Of a stretch of 30,682 nucleotides of DNA, positions 10,493 to 18,787 are shown piece by piece. The stretch's first letter is position 1, and each line of letters opens with the position of its first letter. The stretch comes from Hondaea fermentalgiana (Eukaryota > Sar > Bigyra > Thraustochytrida > Thraustochytriidae). A program made the translations under genes and the position numbers. The notes beneath the pieces are model-generated. The model was not told where the DNA came from and did not search any database. It saw only the letters and a list, made by a program, of their open reading frames with translations. The stretch spans positions 212,152-242,833 of the forward strand of contig NPFB01000052.1 of assembly GCA_014084085.1 (NCBI GenBank), given 5' to 3'.

Positions 10493-10520
10493 CTTGCTTG
10501 CTTGCTTGCTTGCTTGCTTG
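10493..10520 (+). repeat. (CTTG)7 microsatellite
   Basis: Seven exact CTTG units, followed by degenerate CGTCGCTCGC units. Confidence 0.9.
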
Positions 10521-10678
10521 CGTCGCTCGCTTGCTCGCTCGACATACGTGCCTCGCGGTTTGTTTGCGTTAACTCGGCGGTTTGCGCGCACGATCTCGAA
10601 CTCGATCGCGAAGACAAGGAAAATCTTCTCTGCGGCCTAGCTTAAGCGCCGTCGCCGGCCGCACCCGGCTGCGGCGCA

Positions 10679-10693
10679 CTCTCTCTCTCTCTC
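10679..10693 (+). repeat. (CT)7 dinucleotide repeat
   Basis: Pure CT run of 15 bases within GC-rich non-coding DNA. Confidence 0.85.
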
Positions 10694-10998
10694 GGCGCGG
10701 GCTCGATGCGACTCGCGCCCCGGAAGCCCACCGCACGCAGCGCAGGCTGCAGCTACATGCAGCTCTGCGGAGCCCGAGGGTGTGCTTGATATCTTCCCGC
10801 GCAGCCGCATCCTCGCCGCGCAGCAGCGGCAGCTTCCGCTACGGCGACGTCGCTCGGTCTCGCACGTGGTGTGGCACGCATTGATCTTGTCGCGAGGGGG
10901 AAACGCGATGCGAGTTGACGTGACAGTGAATAATAAGTGAAGGAAAGAAGAGGAGACGCCCGGCTGCTGGGCCGCGCGCCGCGTCTCTTCGTTGCTTC

Positions 10999-11086
10999 GC
11001 CTCGCCTCGCCTCGCTCCAGGTCGAGCTCCGGCCGAGCTCGAGCAAGCTCTGCGGAGCTCGCGCTCGCGGCGAGGCGAGGCGAGGC
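10999..11086. repeat. Large two-part GC-rich inverted repeat (hairpin/cruciform)
   Basis: The outer arms are 17-bp perfect complements: 10999-11015 (GCCTC units) with 11070-11086 (GAGGC units). An inner 9-bp perfect pair, CGAGCTCCG (11023-11031) with CGGAGCTCG (11053-11061), nests inside them. The apical part is again rich in GAGCTC. The GAGGC run continues to 11091. Confidence 0.8.
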
Positions 11087-11790
11087 GAGGCGGCTCCGGG
11101 AAGCCGCGGGGCGGGCGCGGAGGAAGCGCGCGGGGCTCGTGCGCGCGAAGGTGCGCGCGTACGTTGGAGGTGGTAGTTCGTTGGATGTGCATTCTCTACT
11201 TTCTGTGCGTCATCGCCGTCTGTGTGCTTCTGTGGCGTCACGCGCGTCGCCCGCCCGGCCGGCAGCGGCCGCATCGATCGCCTCCCCTCGTGTCGCTGCC
11301 GTTTCCTCGCTGCGCAGCGCGTTTCATCGTTGCATTGCACCGCGGTGCACCGCACTTTCCTGCGCTGCATTGCTTCGCATTGCATTGCAATTCTCCGCAT
11401 TGCATTGTGCATGGCATGCCATTGCGTCATCATGGTCGGTTGGTTTCTTGCTGCTTCGAGGCGCGGCGTCGCCGTCTGCACCGCGCCGAGGCATGGACGG
11501 ACTCGCTCGCCGCCAGTCGCCGCCGCCGGGGCGCCAAGAAACCGTGTCCGTCAGCCAGCCATCCCGCCATCGATCGCATTGCTCGCCGCCAACAGGAGCT
11601 GCAGCCAGTGCGGCGGCTCGCCATGCGACGGTGAGGATTTCACGGCTGCTTTCACGCCCCGGCGGCGCGTTTTCACTCGACGCGGCCCCTGCGCCGGCCG
11701 CCCGGGCCCAGCATTTCCCGGCCGCGCCAAGACGTCGGCCTCGCTCGCCTGCCACTTGCAGTTGCCGCTGCCGTCCTCCGCCGCGATGCC

Positions 11791-11830
<40 letters not shown>
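11791..11830 (+). repeat. (CAT)13 trinucleotide microsatellite
   Basis: Forty bases of pure CAT/ATC repeat followed by degenerate TTCATCGTCGTCATC. It would encode poly-Ile, poly-Ser/His or poly-Met depending on frame, but it lies in no credible gene. Confidence 0.92.
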
Positions 11831-12776
11831 TTCATCGTCGTCATCTTCGCATCACCAACACGAGTATCGTCTTTCATCGTCTTTCGTCACCACCGCCCGC
11901 CGCCATCGCCGCGCCCGACCTGCCGCGCTCGGCGGCCCCGCGCGAGTGCCGCCGCGAGGGATCGGAGCCCAGCCCGGCCGGCTGCACGCGCGGCTGCGAT
12001 GCGAGCGAGGCAAGGCATGATGAACAGGGCGCGGAAAGCCACGCGCTGCGAGCTGGGCCGGGCGCGAGCGAGCTGGAGACGAGGCCGCCGCGCAAGGCAG
12101 GGCTCGGGCGCGAGCACGGCGGCCTCGACCCGCACGCGCGGCGCGGCGAAGAGCAGCAGGGAGGAGCGAGGGCGCGGCGGCTGCCTCTCCTCTCGCGGTG
12201 GAGACGGCGCGGCTCGAGGGAGATCCGTCGTGATAATTGCTGGTCTCAGCGCTCTCGTTCGGCTCGGAAGAGACGCGAGGAATCTGAACCGTGAGGACGC
12301 AGGAGCAGGGAGCGGAGAGGACCGCGCAGTCGCGGCGGAGACCGCAAGGGTCAACAGCGGCAGGTCTCTGGCACCGGGGCGAGGCGGCGGGTGTTTAGCG
12401 CAGCACCGAAACGAAGCAGTTGTGGTCGACAACGACGTGGAGAACGGCGCGACGGGGTAGTGAGTGCAGATGGCCGGGTTGCAGCTTGCCGCCCGCGACT
12501 GCGACTGCGACCTTCATTCTCTACTGCTCACAGAATGCTTTGATTCGGGCGGTCCTTGCTGAGATTTCTGCTATCACGCGGCCGGCAGAGGCAGTGGGAA
12601 CAATCTGACTGGTTGTTAGAATTTCACGTCAGCAATCGACGTCTGACTGATTGACTGACAGTGACCACTGATCGTGACGAGGAAACTGAATAAAAAGGCG
12701 CCGTGCCGAACACACCAACCGGAGCTCCTCTGCCGCATCGCTGTCGGCAATGACCACGCAAACGGAATGCCTTTAG

Positions 12777-12850
12777 AAAAGAAAGTGCAATGAAATGTAA
12801 AGAAAAGGAAAAGAAAAGAAAAGGAAAGAAAAGAAAGGAAAGGAATGGAG
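12777..12850 (+). repeat. Polypurine (A/G-rich) tract 3' of pirin
   Basis: Dense AAAAG/AAAGG units on the plus strand, a polypyrimidine tract on the coding strand of pirin, about 200 bases beyond its stop. Probably in or just past the pirin 3' UTR. Confidence 0.7.
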
Positions 12851-13042
12851 AAATGTATAAGAAGGTAAAGAAAGGCAGCAGAAGCCTGCGCTTGGGCCGA
12901 GGGCGAGGCCTCGTGATGGAAACATGAACGTAAGAGTGGCAGTGAGAGGTATTATGTAGTTGCATGGTGTGCGAGCGTTGGTAGTGCAAAGGCGCAGAAA
13001 TGAAGGAACCTTTTTGAAAAACCAGCAGCCGACGGAGTTTCA

Positions 13043-13867
13043 TCATGCAAAACGAGAAGACCCGTCCTTCTTCATCTCGACCAGAAGAACGTGGGAGCCC
13101 GGGGCCTCGGCACGGACGGAGATGTGGAGGTCACCAAAGAGCTCGGATGCATCATGTTGCGTGAGCTCGGCCGTCGTGAGCTCTTCGTCAGCGTCGATTC
13201 CCGAGACGGTCACCGTGCCCTCGATGCAGAGAAGGTAGGCCTGGCGATCGTCGCGCAGGTGAAAGTCGACCTCCTTGTTTTCGTCCAAAACGGTGACGTA
13301 AAGGTTGATGTCCTGACCGATCTTGACGGGCGTGCGAAAGGAGGAATCATCGTCAGAGACGAGGTGTTGCCATTGGTTCTGCAGGGCACCAGGGTCTCCC
13401 TGCGTGGAGCCGTACCTCGTGGGCATGTTCATCTTGCGCGGGTTGAACCACATTTGGATGAACCTCACGGGCTCGTCCTCGGATGCGTTGAACTCGGAGT
13501 GCACAACGCCGCGGCCTGCGGACATGAACTGCGTGCAGTGGCGTCCAAGACTCTCAGCGTTGCCTTGATCGTCCGAGTGGCTCAGCTTGCCGCGGACAAC
13601 GTACGTGACGATCTCCATGTTGGCGTGCGGGTGCGCCCCAAAGCCCCGCTTGGGCTGGACGAGATCATCGTTCATGACGCGCATCTTGCCAAAGTGCGAA
13701 TTGCGTCTGTTGTGGTACTCGGCAAAGCTAAAGTGGAACCTGCTCTTGAGCCAGTTCTTGTTGGTCCATGTCGGATTGCTGGAGTCGTTGTTACGGTTAC
13801 CAAACATGAATGGGTTAGGCTCTGACACGAAAAGCATGCTCTGATCGACCTTGCGGATGGCCTCCAT
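13043..13867 (-). CDS. Pirin family protein (bicupin), YhhW-like
   Basis: Iron-binding bicupin of the pirin family. Members act as quercetin dioxygenases in bacteria or as redox-sensing nuclear cofactors in animals; which applies here cannot be told. From the ATG at 13865-13867 it is 274 residues, a normal length. The N-terminal cupin carries GAHPHANMEIVTYVVRG, with ligands H79 and H81, and SAGRGVVHSEFN, with H123 and E125: all four metal ligands of the family are present. W-L-K-S-R-F-H-F-S-F-A-E-Y (39-51) is the usual pirin opening. The second cupin, about 180-265, lacks obvious metal ligands. The frame is open for 38 more codons upstream but starts at TTG next to an in-frame stop (13997-13999). 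That Arg/Ala/Ser-rich, acid-poor stretch would look like an organelle presequence if an upstream exon were spliced on. Confidence 0.9.
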   Translation of the reverse strand: MEAIRKVDQSMLFVSEPNPFMFGNRNNDSSNPTWTNKNWLKSRFHFSFAEYHNRRNSHFGKMRVMNDDLVQPKRGFGAHPHANMEIVTYVVRGKLSHSDDQGNAESLGRHCTQFMSAGRGVVHSEFNASEDEPVRFIQMWFNPRKMNMPTRYGSTQGDPGALQNQWQHLVSDDDSSFRTPVKIGQDINLYVTVLDENKEVDFHLRDDRQAYLLCIEGTVTVSGIDADEELTTAELTQHDASELFGDLHISVRAEAPGSHVLLVEMKKDGSSRFA

Positions 13868-14369
13868 CTTGTTGATCGCCGCACACGAGCTGGCAGATCT
13901 CTTTACGCCCGTCGATGTTGCTTCGCCGCCTGCGTTGACCGACAGCACCGCGCCTTTAGCAAGGGCGGGTGCTCTGCGCAAGGCTGCTCCTATTTTCTAA
14001 AGCTTTTCCGACTCGTACGCACTACGACGTGCGACGCGCACGCACACGTAGATGCTGGCCGAACGTTTTACGTTCTTGGTTTGCTTGCTTGGGAGGCTTG
14101 ATCAGCTTGACCGGTTCACACGCTCGATCTTTGTTCCAGTCTGCCAAATCTGCCGTCTTGGCACCCTGGGGCAGGCGGCGGCAGAGCGACGAAGACCGTC
14201 TTCGAGCGCGCGTTGCGTTGTCGCTTCGATGGTGCGCTGCAGGTCTGCTGTCAAGCGTAGCCGCCGCCCCCTCCCGCGCCTAGACCTCGAGGACACCGGA
14301 CCCTGGACCTGGACAAGTCGGATTCCGAGACTGCTCGATCCGAAAGGGTGCTCGACGTGCTGAAAGATC

Positions 14370-14510
14370 TAAACGTTCTCAGTATACTAGATGATATAGA
14401 TCTCTGGCGCTGTTTGGGAGGGGGTATACTATAAGAAATTACTCGTCTGAGCTGGTAAACAGTCCGATAATATATACACACTAATTGTATTAATATGGGA
14501 AGAATTTCAC
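14370..14510. other. AT-rich island in GC-rich DNA
   Basis: Contains AGTATACT (perfect 8-bp palindrome), GATGATATAGATC, GGTATACTATAAG and ATAATATATACACACTAATTGTATTAATAT-type sequence. Candidate core promoter, origin-like or matrix-attachment DNA; function not shown. Confidence 0.5.
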
Positions 14511-15348
14511 CCCACGAAAAGCATCGCAGAGAGGAACGCGTAAAATGCTCCCATATAGAACGCCTCGAAGGCGGGCTTCCCGAGGCCCCCTGACACAAGA
14601 GACTCCCCGACTTGGGAAACGACAATCGCGAGGTCTGCGCACGCTTTGGGCGCCGACGAAAGCGATGAGGTGGAGGCGCATATGGTGACACTCATCCTTA
14701 ACAGCGACGCATCCGATATCGGATGCTGGAGGTGAACTTGGAATGGATTTTCAGGACGCCCTGTGACCCACAAAGAGCTGTGAGCTTTCCCCGCCAGACG
14801 CCTCCAACAACGACTTGTTTGTTCTTGGCTTGTTGGGCGATCGTTGGAGGCCCAGCTTGACCTCGACGTGGACTTGGCTGTCTAATTGAAGGGGCAGATC
14901 ATCATGCGCTTGGTGCGTCCCGTTCCGAAAAGTGGTCTTGAGGCACTAAACAGACAGGGCAACATGAGACCCTCTTCTGTAAAAAGAACGCTCTCGTTTC
15001 GATCGACCGGAGCGACTTGCAAATGTAGTGCGGGCTGATCGTCGCCGTTCAAAGCAGTGGTCACTGCAAGAACTTTTTACCGCTCGCCAGTCCAGCCCCC
15101 AGCCAGCCATGGCTCCGTCCTAGATTGCACGCAATCTGCGCTTGCGGCACGCTCGCTGGATTTGGCTGCCTTCGTGCACTTATCGTTGCGCGTACCCCCC
15201 CCCCCCTCCTCTTATTTGCGAAAGGGAGAGGTGTGTTGGGGATGTCCTCGCGCACACCTTTTGAGCACACATTCTCATCACGAGAACACGTGTCGACAAT
15301 GTGGGCAAGGCCGCGTTGCCGGCACACCGCCACGCCGCGCAATCTTTC

Positions 15349-15358
15349 TTTCGAGAAA
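15349..15358. promoter_or_regulatory. Possible minimal heat-shock element
   Basis: TTTCGAGAAA fits two inverted 5-base heat-shock-factor units (nTTCn-nGAAn). The third unit is missing on both sides. It lies about 330 bases before the Hsp20 ATG. A weaker GAA..TCC..GAA-like arrangement lies near 15578-15600. Confidence 0.3.
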
Positions 15359-15688
15359 CCGGTAGGATGCGCCACGTCAGCTGCTGCTGCAGCTAGCTGC
15401 GAGCGCCAGCAATGCGGCGCCGTTCGCGAAACCTGTCACGCTTGTGCCGCAAGTGCCAGTGACCTGGCGAGTTAGCGGACGAGAAGATCGCGAAAGATCG
15501 CTGGGTCCAGGAAAAGTCGCGAAAGCAGACCTCGGGGTTTCGGGACTCCAACGATCCGACAAGCCGATGGCATGGCGAGAATGCTCCGGCATGCAGAAGC
15601 GAGAGAGCAAGCAGACCCGAAACAATCTCCACAAGAGCCACCAAACAAAGCAAGCAAAGACAGAGTAAGAACAAAAGAAAAAGCGACC

Positions 15689-16249
15689 ATGATCTATCTT
15701 CGTGGCGGAGACCCCCTCACCATGGCGCTCAATGAGCTCGAGCGCGTCAACCGTGGCTCCTGCAAGCAGCGGCCCAATGCCGCTGGCTTCCCCATCGATG
15801 TGAGCGAGACCAAGGACAAGTACTTGGTCAGCTGCGATCTGCCCGGCGTAAGCAAGGACGACGTCAAGCTTGATCTCGAGCAGCGCACCTTGAGCATTTC
15901 GATCGCGCAACCCAAGAAGGCGGAGACCGAGGCCGTCAAGGACAAGAAGCAGGACGACACGCAGGACGGCAACGAAACGAGCGCCCCTTCTTCGCCTACG
16001 GACGAAGCCAAGCAGTCACATGACCACGCCGAGACGAAAGAGGAGGCTGCGCCAGCCGAGCCGGCTCCGGCAAAGCGTCAGGCGACGGCCTTTCTGCTTC
16101 GTGAGCGCACGGCGCCGCGTGGCAGCCGCAAACTTGAGTTCGAATCGGAGCTCGACATCGAGCACATTTCGGCTACGTTCACCAACGGCGTTCTGCAGAT
16201 CTCCGTCCCCAAGAAGCAGCCCGTCGTCCACAAGATTGCCATTGCCTAG
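15689..16249 (+). CDS. Small heat-shock protein, Hsp20 / alpha-crystallin family
   Basis: ATP-independent chaperone that holds unfolding proteins. 186 residues from the ATG at 15689. The alpha-crystallin domain begins FPIDVSETKDKYLVSCDLPGV (34-53), then SKDDVKLDLEQRTLSIS (55-71), and is interrupted by an acidic/Lys/Ala/Pro low-complexity insert (about 76-131). It resumes with AFLLRER...RKLEFESELD and ends with the signature ISATFTNGVLQISVPK (160-175; family A-x-x-x-n-G-v-L). The tail KIAIA contains an I-x-I motif that in this family docks neighbouring subunits. The insert sits where the oligomer-forming beta-6 loop is expected. An in-frame ATG at 15572 would add 39 polar residues with no resemblance to the family, so I treat that stretch as 5' UTR. 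Confidence 0.92.
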   Translation: MIYLRGGDPLTMALNELERVNRGSCKQRPNAAGFPIDVSETKDKYLVSCDLPGVSKDDVKLDLEQRTLSISIAQPKKAETEAVKDKKQDDTQDGNETSAPSSPTDEAKQSHDHAETKEEAAPAEPAPAKRQATAFLLRERTAPRGSRKLEFESELDIEHISATFTNGVLQISVPKKQPVVHKIAIA

Positions 16250-16632
16250 GCGCCAAGTTCCTGTAGTATACATCTTCAAGCCAGGCTTCTCTCCAAAGGT
16301 GACTCTACACAAGAAGCCTACAATTTCATCATGGTGTTGAATGATCATATCGAGCACCGTTTCGCTGACAGTGAATGGCCTCTAGCGGCCCTTCCACTTT
16401 GACGCAGAGCACCCCTGCCATCTACTAAAAAGAAAAGAATCGTTCCGATTGTTTGGACTTTCAAGCTGTCCCTCCCCTCTCCCTTCAAACTGGTTCCACC
16501 AGGCACTGTTTCGTTCCAGCTCGAACAGCCAGCCAGAGAGCGCTTCAAGATCAACTTGAACCAAAATTCGCAGCAGCCAGTCTGAGACAGCGACGGAGAT
16601 CCTCGCCAGCTTCGCTTCGCAGGAGCGCCGAC

Positions 16633-16644
16633 CGACCCTGGGTC
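16633..16644. promoter_or_regulatory. Palindromic site CGACCCTGGGTC (copy 1)
   Basis: One of four near-identical 12-mers in 0.8 kb; the core GACCC-W-GGGTC is a perfect inverted repeat around one base. Candidate binding site for a dimeric factor; unproven. Confidence 0.35.
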
Positions 16645-16677
16645 AGCTGGCCGTCCTCGCCAGCCACACCAGGTGCA

Positions 16678-16691
16678 CGAGCCAGGCTCGG
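16678..16691. promoter_or_regulatory. Palindromic site CGAGCCAGGCTCGG (copy A)
   Basis: A perfect CGAGCC-A-GGCTCG inverted repeat, repeated exactly at 16802-16815. It has the same architecture as the CGACCC-W-GGGTC sites, with one base changed per half-site. Confidence 0.35.
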
Positions 16692-16801
16692 GGCTCCGTT
16701 CTCGTGAGCAACTGACTCCCTCCCTGTGCTGACCCTGGTTGCGCGACTCGAAGAGCCTCGGTCGCTCCTTCCAGCCTGCTGGGCCCGGACACGACACGAG
16801 C

Positions 16802-16815
16802 CGAGCCAGGCTCGG
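16802..16815. promoter_or_regulatory. Palindromic site CGAGCCAGGCTCGG (copy B)
   Basis: Exact second copy of the 14-mer at 16678-16691. Confidence 0.35.
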
Positions 16816-16974
16816 CTCGCTGTGTGGTCCCACGTGCACATCCCGGTCGACGCCGTGCGTCTCGCTCTCGCGATCTTATCAAAAACGATCGCTCGCGCGA
16901 ACAGACGTGAGAGCATAAGAGCATAAGAGTGAGAGAGCGAGAGAGCGAGACGCGGCATCGCGGCCGAGGGCCGG

Positions 16975-16986
16975 CGACCCAGGGTC
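16975..16986. promoter_or_regulatory. Palindromic site CGACCCAGGGTC (copy 2)
   Basis: Same palindrome as 16633-16644 with A instead of T at the centre, i.e. effectively the opposite orientation. Confidence 0.35.
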
Positions 16987-17052
16987 TGCAGCCCGGGTGC
17001 CGCTTCGATCGAGGCGCGCGAATCGTAGTGGGCCCGTCTGCCGCCTGGCCGC

Positions 17053-17095
17053 TCGCATCGCTTCGCATCGCTTCGCATCGCTTCGCGTCGCTTCG
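17053..17095 (+). repeat. 10-bp tandem repeat (GCATCGCTTC)
   Basis: About four units of GCATCGCTTC with one substitution near the end (GCGTCGCTTC). Non-coding. Confidence 0.8.
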
Positions 17096-17406
17096 CTGCT
17101 TCGTCTCGTGGATCTCGAGATTCTCTTCCGAACCGTGCGTCGTCTGGAGTCCAGCTTCTCCTCGTTCTGCGCGCACTCGTGAGCAAGCGCGAACAGTGGC
17201 GGGGACTTCGAGGCCGGCGCGCGTCTTTGGAGACGGATGGTGTCGAGGGTCTCGATGGTCTCGGCGCCGAGCGCGACTCGAAGGCGCTCGAGGTGGCCGC
17301 GACCTCCGACCTCGCGGAGAGCGGGGCAGGGAAGAAAAGAGCAGGGAAGAGCAGGGAGGGGCAGCGAGGTTAGATCAGGGCAGCGGCCTTGGCGCCCGAG
17401 CGCAGC

Positions 17407-17418
17407 CGACCCAGGGTT
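17407..17418. promoter_or_regulatory. Palindromic site CGACCCAGGGTT (copy 3)
   Basis: Third member; the last base differs. Only 11 bases separate it from copy 4, in inverted orientation. Confidence 0.35.
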
Positions 17419-17429
17419 GCCGTGGTTGC

Positions 17430-17441
17430 CGACCCTGGGTC
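17430..17441. promoter_or_regulatory. Palindromic site CGACCCTGGGTC (copy 4)
   Basis: Identical to copy 1 and paired with copy 3 at 17407-17418; about 580 bases upstream of the GST-like start. Confidence 0.35.
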
Positions 17442-18019
17442 CAAGCCCAGCCGCGGCTGCGGGAGGCAGCGGGGCCTCGCCGCGCCCACAGTCGCTGAGT
17501 CCCGCAAGAGTGACCCAGAGGCTCTCAAGGTTCTGTACGCTCTAGAGACGCTAGAGGATCCACTCTTGATAGGGACGCGGGAGTGACTTTATCATCCATC
17601 GTGGATGGAGGGATGGATGGATCGACCGATCGATCCATCGGCCGCGCGTCGGGCTGCCTCGGTCGTGCTGAGCGAGCAAAATGGCAGGCAGGCAGGCAGG
17701 CATGGAGGCGATACGAAAAGAAACCAAGCAGCCAGGTGTGTGTGGGTCTCAAGCAGCCGCCACTCGGTCCTCGGTCGCACCACCCACCACACCAGCACAC
17801 GTGCACACACCTCTGGGTCCGCCCGCGCCCTCCTTGTACTACTAGTAGTAGCGGTAGCTGTAGACAGCACGAGGGCGCACCTGAACGCAAGGCATGCGCA
17901 AAGTCCAGACGTGGACTCGGACACGCTCGGCGCAGGTACTGCGAGCAGGGAGGAGACGCGCCATTGCGCAGGCGGCGGTCGGGCACGCGGAGCAGGAGAC
18001 AAAAGGCGCGGTCGCGGAG

Positions 18020-18787
18020 ATGGAGACCTCGCGCGCCAAGCCGGTGCTTTGCACCATCACCGTGTCGCATTACGCCGAGTCGGCGCGCTGGGCGCTCGAG
18101 GCCGCCAAGGTGGACTTTGAAGAGCGCAGCGGCGTGCCGGGCCTGCACATGCTCCCCGGAGTCCTTCCCGCAAAGCCGGGCACGTCGCGGAAGCAGGTTC
18201 CATACCTGCTCGTTCCGGGCGGTAAGGACAGACTCGACTCCTGGAGCATCCTGGAGTATGCTGCAGAATGCGCGCCGGAACTTGGGCCCGTTCCTTCTGC
18301 ACGCTTACAGGAGCTTGTGGACGAGCTTGGAGTATGCTGTCGCTGCATCGCCTACTCGGAACTTCTCGGCGATTCGCAGACGATGGGCAAGCTCGCTTCG
18401 AAAGAATCCCGTGCGCAGCGGGCCATGTGGTATCTCCTCGGCGGCGTCATCGGCCGTGGCATCTACAAACAATACGTGCGGAACGATGAATATGTGGCAA
18501 AGAAAATGGCCCGCGCTGATGAGCTCATTCCCCTCATTGAGCAAGAACTTGGCATGACCGACGGCAGCACGCACCCGACTGAGCTCACTCTTAGCAACAT
18601 TGCTACGTCTGCCATTTCATACCCTCTTGTCGCGCCGCCAAACCTATTTAATGGTGCGCATTTTGCCCCAGAGTTTGACCAGGTTTCCGAAGCCGTTCGT
18701 ACGAAAGTCGGAGAAAAATACCGAAAGACAGAACTTGGCAAATTTGTCGTGCGCATGTACGAAGCGCAGAGACTTCTTTCCAAGTAA
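18020..18787 (+). CDS. Glutathione S-transferase-like protein
   Basis: Predicted GST-fold protein, 255 residues from the ATG at 18020. The N-terminal thioredoxin-like half (about 8-82) has PVLCTITVSHYAESARWALEA, close to the SHYxEKARWAL opening of a bacterial GST group, then the cis-proline V60-P61 and D73-S74, the usual glutathione-gamma-glutamyl contact. Residues about 88-255 form the all-helical domain. No classical catalytic Tyr is obvious; the Ser/His near position 16-17 may act, as in Ser-type GSTs. Substrate cannot be predicted. An upstream in-frame ATG at 17894 would add 42 residues, Arg-rich with no acids in the first 30, and could encode a mitochondrial presequence. I prefer 18020 (G at -3 and +4) but the choice is open. 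Closest relatives may be bacterial, hinting at old transfer. Confidence 0.82.
   Translation: METSRAKPVLCTITVSHYAESARWALEAAKVDFEERSGVPGLHMLPGVLPAKPGTSRKQVPYLLVPGGKDRLDSWSILEYAAECAPELGPVPSARLQELVDELGVCCRCIAYSELLGDSQTMGKLASKESRAQRAMWYLLGGVIGRGIYKQYVRNDEYVAKKMARADELIPLIEQELGMTDGSTHPTELTLSNIATSAISYPLVAPPNLFNGAHFAPEFDQVSEAVRTKVGEKYRKTELGKFVVRMYEAQRLLSK

Larger units (their letters stand above)
9743..13042. other. 3.3-kb repeat-rich intergenic region, no credible gene
   Basis: Long frames here (for example about 11.2-12.46 kb) are Arg/Ser/Ala/Pro homopolymer-like on several frames at once and begin at non-ATG codons or inside repeats, so I reject them as genes. The stretch holds a (GAGT)n tract right after IFT88, (CTTG)7, (CT)7, a large GC-rich hairpin (10999-11086), TTGCATTGCAT-like tracts (about 11320-11420), (CAT)13 and a polypurine tract. 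It separates the 3' ends of IFT88 (+) and pirin (-), so no protein-gene promoter is required inside it. An unspliced or non-coding RNA cannot be excluded. Confidence 0.65.
13868..15688. promoter_or_regulatory. Divergent intergenic region pirin / Hsp20
   Basis: 1.8 kb between the pirin and Hsp20 start codons, presumably holding both promoters. An AT-rich island (about 14370-14510) with TATA-like strings stands out from GC-rich flanks. A heat-shock-element-like TTCGAGAA lies at 15349-15358, and a run of 12 C at 15198-15209. A minus-strand frame, 14507-14695 (62 residues, ATG, hydrophobic C-terminal half), is the only ORF that looks even slightly protein-like; I do not recognise it. Confidence 0.45.
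16250..18019. promoter_or_regulatory. Intergenic region Hsp20 / GST with palindromic site cluster
   Basis: 1.77 kb holding the Hsp20 3' UTR and the GST-like gene's promoter. Its ORFs are low complexity on both strands. It contains four CGACCCWGGGTY palindromes, two CGAGCCAGGCTCGG palindromes, a 10-bp tandem repeat (17053-17095), a GGATG-rich patch (about 17603-17630) and (CAGG)n (about 17684-17700). Confidence 0.6.

Noticed and set aside
11222..12460. 412-codon plus-strand frame across the gene desert
   Set aside because: It runs through the (CAT)13 microsatellite as poly-Ile and is otherwise Arg/Ala/Ser low complexity; overlapping frames on both strands look the same.
15572..15688. Earlier ATG for Hsp20
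   Set aside because: The added 39 residues are polar and repeat-like with no Hsp20 feature. Kept only as an alternative.
17894..18019. 42-residue N-terminal extension of the GST-like protein as certain coding sequence
   Set aside because: The ATG at 17894 has a poor context and the segment no GST similarity. A mitochondrial presequence is possible, so it is noted but not annotated.
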